From NCBI GenBank assembly GCA_039931245.1, contig JBDTSH010000029.1, positions 1 to 13,532 on the forward strand: DNA of 13,532 nt. Direction: 5' to 3'. How positions within the stretch are numbered: the first letter of the stretch is position 1; every line of letters starts with the position of its first letter. The position numbers and the translations under genes are program-made. Positions 6,823 to 13,526 of the stretch are shown here, one piece after another. The stretch comes from UBA4729 sp039931245. Its GTDB lineage: Bacteria; Patescibacteriota; Saccharimonadia; Saccharimonadales; UBA4665. The notes under the pieces were generated by a model. It was not told where the DNA came from. It made no database searches and saw nothing but the letters and a program-made list of their open reading frames with translations.

Positions 6823-6880
6823 TAAATTTGCTTATATAGCTAATGTTTATTATGGATTTATTTTAGGTCAGTCTCGAGTA

Positions 6881-6957
6881 TGAATGCACGCTAACGCCCT
6901 GGCCTTCACGGGCTATTTTGGAGTCCACCGCCCGTTGATTAGCGTGGTTGAATGCAC
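6881..6957. repeat. Nested inverted repeat flanked by direct repeats in the divergent intergenic region
   Basis: CACGCTAA (6887-6894) is a perfect 8-bp inverted repeat of TTAGCGTG (6939-6946). Inside it CGGGC (6909-6913) can pair with GCCCG (6930-6934), or alternatively GCCC with GGGC. The whole is bracketed by a perfect 9-bp direct repeat, TGAATGCAC at 6881-6889 and 6949-6957. It lies upstream of both the metalloprotease and rpmE promoters, so it is either DNA-level regulatory sequence, an independent small RNA gene, or a relic of an insertion. Confidence 0.6.
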
Positions 6958-6997
6958 CAGTAGAGCTTAATTCCAAATGACTAGGCACCGTCGTCAG

Positions 6998-7026
6998 TTG
7001 ACGGAGAGTTAACAGGGGTGTATACT
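6998..7026 (+). promoter_or_regulatory. Near-consensus sigma70 promoter of rpmE
   Basis: TTGACG (6998-7003), exactly 17 bp, then TATACT (7021-7026). The predicted start near 7033 leaves a leader of about 69 nt before rpmE. The -35 overlaps the right arm of a small hairpin, CCGTC (6989-6993) with GACGG (7000-7004). Confidence 0.85.
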
Positions 7027-7101
7027 GATTTAGATTTATAAAAAGTTGCCTGCGGCGTCGCTCACCGCTAACCAGCTAGTTAACCGAGCACGAGGATATA
7101 C

Positions 7102-7482
7102 ATGAAAAAAGATTTACACCCGACCAACTATCGCCCAGTTGTGTTCGAAGATTTAAACAATGGATTCAAATTTTTGACTCGTTCGACAGTCGCTTCCGAC
7201 ATTTCTACCACTTGGGAAGACGGCCAAGATTACCCACTGGTTAAAGTCCACATCACCAGCGCCTCTCACCCTTTCTTTACCGGTGAAGAGCGTATTCTCG
7301 ACATTGAAGGCCGCGTCGATAAATTTAAGGCCCGGGCCGCTGCTGGTGCTGCCAACAAGGGCAAGCGCGCGGCCGCTGCCCAGAAATTGGTCAAGCGCAC
7401 TCAAGCAAAGATCGAGAAGGCCGAGACTCGCGCTGAGAACTCTAAGCCCACCGCAAAACCTGCTGCTAAATCTGCGAACTAG
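7102..7482 (+). CDS. rpmE2: 50S ribosomal protein L31, type B (zinc-free) with a C-terminal extension
   Basis: A 126-aa L31. The N-terminal signature MKKDLHP...YRPVVFED (residues 1-17), FLTRSTV (24-30) and the SASHPFFTG block (53-61) are those of the type B (C-minus, YkgM-like) paralogue; there are no cysteines, so it cannot bind zinc through the CxxC motif of type A L31. Type B proteins are usually about 80-90 aa; here residues 72-126 are an Ala/Lys-rich basic tail, presumably disordered or RNA-contacting. The ATG has GAGG 7 nt upstream. It is driven by the promoter at 6998-7026 and closed by the terminator at 7499-7533. The order rpmE-prfA-prmC is common in bacteria. It ends in TAG. Confidence 0.93.
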   Translation: MKKDLHPTNYRPVVFEDLNNGFKFLTRSTVASDISTTWEDGQDYPLVKVHITSASHPFFTGEERILDIEGRVDKFKARAAAGAANKGKRAAAAQKLVKRTQAKIEKAETRAENSKPTAKPAAKSAN

Positions 7483-7498
7483 CATAGCTCATTAAAAC

Positions 7499-7533
7499 CG
7501 TCGGAATTGAACCAGTTCATTCCGACGATTTTT
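7499..7533 (+). terminator. Rho-independent terminator after rpmE
   Basis: CGTCGGAAT (7499-7507) pairs with ATTCCGACG (7519-7527), and the stem continues with GAA/TTC after a one-base bulge, followed by a T5 run (7529-7533). It separates rpmE from prfA, leaving prfA with its own -10 box just downstream. Confidence 0.88.
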
Positions 7534-7536
7534 GTA

Positions 7537-7542
7537 TATACT
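7537..7542 (+). promoter_or_regulatory. Candidate -10 box of prfA
   Basis: TATACT lies directly after the rpmE terminator and 23 nt before the prfA ATG, giving a leader of about 16 nt. No good -35 is present because the upstream DNA is the terminator stem. No Shine-Dalgarno sequence is visible before prfA, so translation would rely on a short leader. Confidence 0.5.
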
Positions 7543-7565
7543 TAAGCAGTAAGAACAATCACATT

Positions 7566-8624
7566 ATGGAACAGAAAGAATCACACTACCGCACAGAACT
7601 CGCCGATCTGGATAGCCAACTTAAGGATCCCGAGATTTTTAGTGACAAAAATTATCCCAAACTAGCCAAGCGCCGTGCCGCTGTGGAAACAATCGTTGCT
7701 TTATTCGATGAACGCCAAAAACTTTTGCACGACAAAGCCGAAGCCGAAGCGCTCAATAACAGTTCGGACGGCGATATCCAGCAGATGGCGCAAACCGAAC
7801 TAGCAGAGCTCGAGCCAAAAATCCAGATCAATTACGACCGTTTAGTGACCGAGCTCACCCCCCAAGATCCAAACAACGAGCGTGATGTCATATTTGAAAT
7901 CAGGGCAGCTGCCGGTGGTGACGAGTCAAGTTTATTTGCCGGCGAGCTTTATCGAATGTACGCCCGCTGGGCTGAAATGCACCATTATAAGATTGAATTG
8001 CTGAGTGAGAGTGCCAATGAAGTCGGTGGCTACAAAGATATCACCTTTGCGGTGCGTGGCGCCGACGCCTACAAATATTTAAAGTTCGAAGCTGGCGTAC
8101 ACCGCGTTCAGCGAGTCCCAGTCACGGAAAGCCAAGGCAGAATACACACCTCAACGACAACAGTGGCCGTATTACCAGAAGCCGAAGAGTCAGAAATCGA
8201 AATCAACCCTAGCGACTTGCGTATAGATGTTTATCGTAGTGGCGGTCACGGCGGCCAAAGTGTCAACACGACCGATTCGGCCGTCCGCATCACCCACCTA
8301 CCCTCCGGTCTAGTCGTATCCAACCAGGACGAAAAATCGCAAATCAAAAATAAGGCCAAAGCCATGAGTGTGCTGAGAGCCCGTCTGCTGGCGATTAAAA
8401 CCGACGAAGAACAGAAGCATTTGTCCGATGAACGCAAAAAACTTATTGGTTCGGGTGATCGTTCAGAAAAAATTCGCACATACAACTTTCCACAAGATCG
8501 CATTACTGACCACCGCATCGGCTATAGCCGATCCAACATTCCTGCCGCTTTGGCTGGGGATATCGACGATTTGATCGAGCACCTCCAAGCTGCCGAATAC
8601 GAGTTACTTAGCAAGGAAAACTAA
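7566..8624 (+). CDS. prfA: Peptide chain release factor 1
   Basis: A 352-aa class I release factor reading UAA and UAG. The stop-codon recognition tripeptide is P185-V186-T187 (the RF1-type PxT), within VQRVPVTESQGRIHTS. The peptidyl-hydrolase loop is SGGHGGQSVN with the catalytic GGQ at 229-231, whose glutamine is the substrate of PrmC. The N-terminal coiled-coil domain (about 1-95) and the C-terminal RSEKIRTYNFPQDR signature are intact, and the length is normal (about 355-360). It starts at ATG 7566 with no Shine-Dalgarno sequence, and is followed after 22 bp by prmC, forming the standard prfA-prmC pair. It ends in TAA. Confidence 0.97.
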   Translation: MEQKESHYRTELADLDSQLKDPEIFSDKNYPKLAKRRAAVETIVALFDERQKLLHDKAEAEALNNSSDGDIQQMAQTELAELEPKIQINYDRLVTELTPQDPNNERDVIFEIRAAAGGDESSLFAGELYRMYARWAEMHHYKIELLSESANEVGGYKDITFAVRGADAYKYLKFEAGVHRVQRVPVTESQGRIHTSTTTVAVLPEAEESEIEINPSDLRIDVYRSGGHGGQSVNTTDSAVRITHLPSGLVVSNQDEKSQIKNKAKAMSVLRARLLAIKTDEEQKHLSDERKKLIGSGDRSEKIRTYNFPQDRITDHRIGYSRSNIPAALAGDIDDLIEHLQAAEYELLSKEN

Positions 8625-8646
8625 CGGCTGCCCAATGGAGACTAAC

Positions 8647-9459
8647 ATGACTGTTGGTCAATTTTTGCACGCAGCTTCGCAGCAGCTTTTGGCCGCCGGA
8701 ATTACGACTCCGCGACTGGATACGCTCGTACTTATGGAAGATCAACTGCACAAAGACCGAGCGTATATATTAGCCCATCCGGAAGCCCTAATTACCTCCG
8801 AAGACAAAGATGTACTCATTACCTGTCTTAGACAACGTACGCAGCACATGCCGTTAGCCTACATCCGCGGAAAGTCTGAATTCTATGGACGGGAGTTTAT
8901 CATCACTACCGCTGTGCTGCAGCCGCGCCCCGAATCTGAGACGATGATTGAACTACTTTTGACACTCGATTTGCCGACCCGGCCACGCATCGTAGACGTC
9001 GGCACGGGCAGCGGTGCTCTCGGAATTACGGCACAGCTGGAACTACCCGATGCCACAGTTGAGCTGTTAGACATCGACCAGGGCGCTATCGAAGTAGCAA
9101 AACTTAACGTTGTTATTCACACATTATCAATTCCGGTCATTAGGAGTGACTTACTAAAGCAAGCGGCCCAAAACTATGACATCCTACTATGTAATTTGCC
9201 CTATGTTCCTGATGAGTTCCACATTAATACCGCTGCGCTGCACGAGCCGAAAATTGCACTATTTGGAGGCCCCGATGGGCTAGATATCTACCGAGCACTT
9301 TTCGCCGATATACATATATCGCAACATAAGCCGTTGTATATATTAACTGAGGCCCTACCCCCCCAACACGAAGGGCTGCGCTCCATAGCCGAGATGTGTA
9401 ACTACCGCCAACAGATAAGCGAAGACTTTATCCAAGTATTCACTCTTCAATCGGACTAG
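8647..9459 (+). CDS. prmC: Release factor glutamine methyltransferase with an NLPY catalytic motif
   Basis: A 270-aa SAM-dependent enzyme that methylates the GGQ glutamine of RF1/RF2. The N-terminal helical domain (about 1-75) has the ITTPRLDTLVLM segment. Family motifs follow: GxxEFYG (RGKSEFYGREF, about 74-84), RPESETMIE (about 94-102), SAM motif I DVGTGSGALG (about 117-126), and the acidic strand end LLDID. The catalytic motif is NLPY (about 183-186) instead of the usual NPPY. Start choice: an ATG at 8635 gives four more residues, but the GGAG inside those codons is a good ribosome binding site 6 nt before the ATG at 8647, so I take the latter. It follows prfA by 22 bp. It ends in TAG. The NLPY form occurs in adenine-N6 methyltransferases such as KsgA, so activity is plausible. 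Confidence 0.93.
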   Translation: MTVGQFLHAASQQLLAAGITTPRLDTLVLMEDQLHKDRAYILAHPEALITSEDKDVLITCLRQRTQHMPLAYIRGKSEFYGREFIITTAVLQPRPESETMIELLLTLDLPTRPRIVDVGTGSGALGITAQLELPDATVELLDIDQGAIEVAKLNVVIHTLSIPVIRSDLLKQAAQNYDILLCNLPYVPDEFHINTAALHEPKIALFGGPDGLDIYRALFADIHISQHKPLYILTEALPPQHEGLRSIAEMCNYRQQISEDFIQVFTLQSD

Positions 9460-9534
9460 TTTGATTATTGCTCTACTCGATCACTTATAGTGGCTAATTT
9501 GACGAGCAGAATACTTATTTACGGAGGGTTTATA

Positions 9535-9582
9535 TTGGCATATTATCGCAAATCACGAGCTACTATCCGATCACATAAATAG
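9535..9582 (+). CDS. Possible 15-residue basic peptide
   Basis: A TTG codon at 9535-9537 is preceded at 6 nt by GGAGGG (9523-9528), the strongest Shine-Dalgarno-like sequence in the window. It opens a 15-codon frame (MAYYRKSRATIRSHK) ended by TAG at 9580-9582. The context ACGGAGG-TTTAT is nearly the same as in front of htrA. A promoter-like pair lies 44-74 bp upstream and a nested stem-loop begins at the stop codon. The peptide is strongly basic. It could be a leader peptide, a chance frame behind a G-rich run, or part of a small RNA. No family is recognised. Confidence 0.25.
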   Translation: MAYYRKSRATIRSHK

Positions 9583-9637
9583 GTAGGCCCGTCAGAAAAT
9601 CAGTCGTGAGTATTTTTTGTAAGCTCACCCGCCTACC
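9582..9637. other. Nested stem-loop in the prmC-htrA gap
   Basis: GGTAGGC (9582-9588) pairs perfectly with GCCTACC (9631-9637). Inside, GTGAG (9606-9610) pairs with CTCAC (9624-9628) around a T-rich loop. There is no T run after either arm, so it is not a textbook terminator, though it may slow polymerase or protect mRNA 3' ends on both strands. Confidence 0.55.
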
Positions 9638-9645
9638 CGTATACT
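9617..9645 (+). promoter_or_regulatory. Promoter-like element directed antisense into htrA
   Basis: TTGTAA (9617-9622), exactly 17 bp, then TATACT (9640-9645). The predicted start near 9652 reads rightwards into the 3' end of htrA on the opposite strand; no plus-strand gene follows. The elements overlap the right arm of the stem-loop at 9582-9637. Confidence 0.4.
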
Positions 9646-9705
9646 AATTTTATCGCAGTCAAGTTCGAGCATTATGGATTGACGCATTTATTTCCAATTT
9701 AGCTT

Positions 9706-11025
9706 TCAATTTGCTGGCAAGGCGGCGAGCGTGACGACAACTTTTTGAGATTTACCATCACGAATTACCGACAGAGTAATTTTGTCGCCAGGTTGGTATT
9801 GGTCAAGCAGACTCGTCAGACTATGTGTTTTATCCACCATATTTTTATCGACCTGAGTGATTATATCCTTTTCTTGTAACCCAGCTTGTTCAGCCGGGCT
9901 GCCAGTCACAACGGAAGGCTGTGATGGATCAGCAGCCGGCACAATGAAGGCCCCATTCTGAACACTTAGTTTGTATTGATCGGCAATATCCGGCGTAATT
10001 AGTGCGTAATGGACACCCAGAAAAGCTCGTTCAAACTTTCCGGTGTCGAGAACTTGATTTATGAGACCTTTAACGTCATTGATCGGGATCGAAAAACCAA
10101 TATTCTGAGCATTGCCGGCAATAGCTGTATTGATTCCAATGACTTGACCGTTGAGGTTTACCAACGGGCCGCCAGAATTACCCTCGTTTATTGCGGCGTC
10201 GGTCTGGAAAAGATTATCGAGGTTTTCGGTTGCACTAGTTGAACCGGTGAACGGATCACTGCCACCACCGCTGCTGGCTTGAACGCTGCGGGCGAAACCA
10301 GAGATGATACCACTAGTAACGGTGTTCTGAAACTGGCCCAGGGCATTACCAATAGCGATCACATCGTCGCCGACTTGGACATTAGCCGAGTCACCGATTG
10401 CGGCTGGAGTAAGATTATGCCCTTTAGTGTCATTTATCTTCAAGAAGGCAATATCGAGGCTATCGCTAGCGCCGGTTCGTCCAACGACGCTAACATTTTT
10501 GAGTTCCGTACCATCACTAAGTGTAACGCTTACTTTAGTTGTCCCGTCCGGTACTACGTGCCTATTTGTGACAATTAAGCCTTTGGCGCTAATAATAATT
10601 CCCGTGCCCGCAGCCTCTTGGGTTTGCGGTGAACCACCGAATGGTGACGGACTCGCATTGTTAATACTGACATTGACGCTGACTACACTCGGGCCGACTT
10701 TTCTAGCAATTTGACTGATCAGCTGGCTTTGGCTGCTAACAATCTTCTTTTGACCGGATAGGCTAGATCCCACCAGTCCGTTACTATTACGGCTCCCCGC
10801 GTAACCACCCACGAAACCGCCCAGCAGCGCAATCGCCACAAAGGCAGCCGCTATTAGGATGGCACCCCTACGTTCACCTCTTGGCAAGCTCAGTCGCGAC
10901 GGTCGCCAGTTCCTGGTAAAGAATGACACCGACTTAACGCCAGCCTTCTTCGGCCGGCTCGTAACAGTGTGCTCTTCTGATGTTGATTCGGTGTTTGTAT
11001 TTTCAGATGCATCTGGATTATTCAT
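9706..11025 (-). CDS. Membrane-anchored HtrA/DegS-like serine protease with PDZ domain
   Basis: A 439-aa trypsin-fold protease. After a polar cytoplasmic N-terminus (about 1-53) there is a single transmembrane segment (about 54-76), placing the catalytic domain outside. The triad is visible: H156 in TNRHVV, D191 in LDIAFLK and S284 in the EGNSGGP motif. One PDZ domain follows at about 334-434, with GSPAEQAGLQ and DIITQVDK as its signature. This single-anchor, single-PDZ layout is that of DegS/HtrA-family quality-control or signalling proteases. Start choice: an ATG at 11023-11025 with GGAGG 6 nt upstream is preferred over the upstream in-frame start at 11073, which would overlap the preceding gene. 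It begins 26 bp after the membrane-protein gene and is last of a three-gene unit. It ends in TGA. Confidence 0.93.
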   Translation of the reverse strand: MNNPDASENTNTESTSEEHTVTSRPKKAGVKSVSFFTRNWRPSRLSLPRGERRGAILIAAAFVAIALLGGFVGGYAGSRNSNGLVGSSLSGQKKIVSSQSQLISQIARKVGPSVVSVNVSINNASPSPFGGSPQTQEAAGTGIIISAKGLIVTNRHVVPDGTTKVSVTLSDGTELKNVSVVGRTGASDSLDIAFLKINDTKGHNLTPAAIGDSANVQVGDDVIAIGNALGQFQNTVTSGIISGFARSVQASSGGGSDPFTGSTSATENLDNLFQTDAAINEGNSGGPLVNLNGQVIGINTAIAGNAQNIGFSIPINDVKGLINQVLDTGKFERAFLGVHYALITPDIADQYKLSVQNGAFIVPAADPSQPSVVTGSPAEQAGLQEKDIITQVDKNMVDKTHSLTSLLDQYQPGDKITLSVIRDGKSQKVVVTLAALPAN

Positions 11026-11051
11026 ATAAACCTCCGTTATCGAGTATTTGA

Positions 11052-11810
11052 CTAAACTACTTTGTCGCCCCAATCTGAGAACGTTAAAACGACTAGGACG
11101 ATGGCAAGCATAATGAAAACAAATTGCCGGCGCAGCCCTTTACTCAATCGCTCGGTGTTATCGAGGTAGTATAAGACCGCCAGACCGTAGCCCAAAGTCG
11201 TGAGCAACAGAGTGGGCTGGGCGACAACCCGGTAATATAGCAACCAGTGTCCGAGCAGCCATGCCAGAGCGGCTCCAAAGTAGCCCCAAATATAGGAGAA
11301 TAATCGAGCATAAGGTTCGTTAAAGCCATCAAAGAAGTGGCGCGCAGCCAAAAAGCAGATAAGTCCCGTTAACAGTGTAATGCCATACAGTGGGCCGGCT
11401 GCCCACGCAAGATAAAGGGCCGATAACCCAAGCAACTGGGCGGTAAAGGCCTGCGCCGAAATCATCAGAATACTACTGGCCGGTTTGATGTAGATAAGCC
11501 AGACACCGTAGAGAACTGCCCACATCAACTGAAGGGCGGATGAACCATCTGCGTGGACCATGAATAATACGATGGACAGCCCCACTATTAAATCGACCGC
11601 ATTAGCGCGAATGTTAGCGGCCCAGAACCGAGGTCGTACAGCGAACATACGCCATTTACTTAATATCACTACGCTGAACGCAAGCTGTACAAAGTTTGAA
11701 TTCGCCCGGACGAGTATGAATATGACAATCGGTAATATCACCCTCAGTAGTAGGTGCAGGACGTGGGCAATGCCACCAGTTGGTTTAGCCTTGGCTAGTA
11801 GAGGTCTCAT
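11052..11810 (-). CDS. Polytopic membrane protein of unknown function
   Basis: A 252-aa, highly hydrophobic protein with about eight predicted membrane segments (roughly 16-33, 40-50, 71-86, 92-108, 113-135, 140-156, 168-192, 199-216, 228-244). I recognise no family. Charged and aromatic residues cluster in the loops, for example RHFFDGFNEPYARLF (about 157-171) and DNTERLSKGLRRQF (about 217-230). The ATG lies inside the end of the LCP gene, overlapping it by 26 bp, with a weak AGGTAG ribosome binding site, which suggests translational coupling. It ends in TAG, 26 bp before htrA. Its position between an LCP wall-assembly protein and a surface protease suggests an envelope role; that is an inference from context only. 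Confidence 0.85.
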   Translation of the reverse strand: MRPLLAKAKPTGGIAHVLHLLLRVILPIVIFILVRANSNFVQLAFSVVILSKWRMFAVRPRFWAANIRANAVDLIVGLSIVLFMVHADGSSALQLMWAVLYGVWLIYIKPASSILMISAQAFTAQLLGLSALYLAWAAGPLYGITLLTGLICFLAARHFFDGFNEPYARLFSYIWGYFGAALAWLLGHWLLYYRVVAQPTLLLTTLGYGLAVLYYLDNTERLSKGLRRQFVFIMLAIVLVVLTFSDWGDKVV

Positions 11811-13485
11811 CGCTACCTACTATAATAACAAAATCAGCTTGATTTTGCTGAATAGCAGGATCGGGCAATGTGTTTGTGGCGGTCACATTTAGACGTTGCT
11901 CGAGATAGTGCTTAGTGTACTTGTCCTTACCGTGGCTCAGATCAATGACGATTGAGTGGGCATAACCAGAGGTCGGAGCATTGCCCGTCGCGATTACATT
12001 GTATCCGTACGACTTTAATAGATCACTCTGACTGGTCGCCAAACCGGGTTGGGTCGTTCCATTTAGAATTAGTATTTTCGCGTTTTCTTTGGCAAGATAT
12101 GGGTCTTTGAGTTGTCCGCGCACGAAGTTTTGAATAATGCTGTAGTTAAACAGTCCGGCTTTGGGCTGTACCGTCGATTGGCTGTTAATCATACCGGTGG
12201 TGATCAAGTTTTTACCGGCGTCACCCAGCCCAATCGAATTAGTGTTTGTGGGCGTAACGTCCTTAAAGATATTGTAGAGGCGGTTACCGTCGTTCAGGCT
12301 TAGATCGGTCTGCACGTTGTTGCCAAATGCACTCATCAGGCCAGCCAACTTGACGGGGTTGCTAAGCGTACCGAGATTCTTAGCCTTTTCCTTTAATGCC
12401 AGCAGGACTGAACGTTGTCGTTCAGAGCGAGCAAAATCGGTGCTTGTTTCGCGAGAACGTACATATATGAGAGCTTGCTTGCCATCAAAGGTTTGGGGTC
12501 CGGCTTTAGCCAAAGTAGATTTACCGGCGTTCTCCCACGCCATGGTTGGATCTACTAGATCTGTTGGAACATTAACATCGACTCCGCCGAGCGTATCAAC
12601 AGCTTGACGAAAAGCTTGGAAATCCAGCAACATATTATAATGTATTGGCACGCCGATAACATTTTCAACCGCTTGATCAACTAAATCAAATCCTGCCTGA
12701 ACTGCTTGAGGATTACTATTATCATTGCTGATTTTGCCGAGAGTCTTATACTTGCCCGTTTCCCAAGCGGCATTTATTTTCATAGCGCCATGGCTGGGCA
12801 CGTCAACCCAGAGGTCCCGCGGTATGCTAAGCAAAGTCGAAGTATGGTTGATAGGGTCGATGCTAGCCAACATAAGGGTGTCGGTTAAGTCTGGAGCGTC
12901 ATGGGATCCGCCGCCGCGACCGAGCAGGAGCACGTTGATGCGCCCATCGCCTTCTCCTTTGAGTAGGGTTGGATCGACATTAGTCTTAAGTGCCGCGGCT
13001 GAGACAGAAGTGCCCTTAAATACCTTATGCAATTTGAGATAACCTTGCGAAAATAGTAAGCCACCGAGTCCGGTTAATAAGATGAGCATTGTCGCGACAC
13101 CACGGAACGCTAGCCGACGGAATGACGCCCATTTGCGACCGCGAATAAGTGGTGCGAACCTCTGTTCTGGACTGGTATCGCCCGGCAGGCCCATGTCGAC
13201 TCTTGGCAAGCGGCGGGCCGGTGTTTTTATACTCTCCGGACTCGATATAGAAAAGTTCGGGTTTGACTGTACGCGACGCATGTCATTACTGTTAAGACGT
13301 TGCTGCGATAGGATAATAGGGTGAGACTTTATAGGAGAATCCCGTCGCAGCGGCAGGGGCTGACGGCCGAACGGCAGAAGTGGTGCCGTCGCCGAAGAAG
13401 TCTGAATTTTGTTAGCTCTAAAACCGTCGATTGTTTGACGTTGTGTTTGTATTTCTCTCCGCGTTTTAAATCTTGAACTATCCAT
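11785..13485 (-). CDS. LytR-CpsA-Psr (LCP) family protein with LytR_C domain
   Basis: A 566-aa LCP protein. LCP enzymes transfer undecaprenyl-linked glycopolymers onto peptidoglycan or related acceptors outside the membrane. The N-terminal 125 residues are an unusually long, basic, Pro/Ser-rich cytoplasmic region; the transmembrane segment is at about 128-147. The LCP core spans about 180-365: INVLLLGRGG (183-192), the acidic LTDTLM (D202), IPRDLWVDVP (R223, D224), and the Arg-rich YVRSRET...DFARSERQR block (R343, R345, D350, R353, R357). A LytR_C-type domain follows at about 468-558 (ILILNGT... to DFVIIVG). The ATG start is only 12 nt from a TATACT box, with no Shine-Dalgarno sequence. It heads an operon with the membrane protein and HtrA. 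It ends in TAA. Confidence 0.94.
   Translation of the reverse strand: MDSSRFKTRREIQTQRQTIDGFRANKIQTSSATAPLLPFGRQPLPLRRDSPIKSHPIILSQQRLNSNDMRRVQSNPNFSISSPESIKTPARRLPRVDMGLPGDTSPEQRFAPLIRGRKWASFRRLAFRGVATMLILLTGLGGLLFSQGYLKLHKVFKGTSVSAAALKTNVDPTLLKGEGDGRINVLLLGRGGGSHDAPDLTDTLMLASIDPINHTSTLLSIPRDLWVDVPSHGAMKINAAWETGKYKTLGKISNDNSNPQAVQAGFDLVDQAVENVIGVPIHYNMLLDFQAFRQAVDTLGGVDVNVPTDLVDPTMAWENAGKSTLAKAGPQTFDGKQALIYVRSRETSTDFARSERQRSVLLALKEKAKNLGTLSNPVKLAGLMSAFGNNVQTDLSLNDGNRLYNIFKDVTPTNTNSIGLGDAGKNLITTGMINSQSTVQPKAGLFNYSIIQNFVRGQLKDPYLAKENAKILILNGTTQPGLATSQSDLLKSYGYNVIATGNAPTSGYAHSIVIDLSHGKDKYTKHYLEQRLNVTATNTLPDPAIQQNQADFVIIVGSDETSTSQG
11829..11847. repeat. Perfect 8-bp inverted repeat inside the 3' end of the LCP gene
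   Basis: CAAAATCA (11829-11836) and TGATTTTG (11840-11847) are perfect inverted repeats around a 3-nt loop. On the mRNA this short hairpin lies 18 nt upstream of the start codon of the overlapping membrane-protein gene. Confidence 0.6.
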
Positions 13486-13497
13486 CTAGTACAGATT

Positions 13498-13526
13498 AGT
13501 ATAGCTGTATCCCGCTTATGAGTAAA
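13498..13526 (-). promoter_or_regulatory. Promoter of the LCP-membrane protein-htrA operon
   Basis: On the minus strand TTTACT (13521-13526), exactly 17 bp, then TATACT (13498-13503). The -10 ends 12 nt before the ATG, so the transcript would carry a leader of only about 5-7 nt and no ribosome binding site. Confidence 0.78.

Larger units (their letters stand above)
9460..9705. other. Convergent intergenic region between prmC and htrA
   Basis: This 246-bp gap between converging genes has no canonical T-tailed terminator. It contains a promoter-like pair (TTGATT 9461-9466 and TATAGT 9486-9491, 19 bp apart), a possible 15-codon reading frame (9535-9582), a nested stem-loop (9582-9637) and a second promoter-like pair (9617-9645). 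These are listed separately. Confidence 0.6.

Noticed and set aside
8635..8646. ATG four codons upstream for prmC
   Set aside because: GGAG lies within those codons and is correctly spaced for the ATG at 8647; no ribosome binding site precedes 8635.
11026..11073. Longer N-terminus for the HtrA protease
   Set aside because: It would overlap the preceding gene and contain the GGAGG ribosome binding site of the ATG at 11023-11025.
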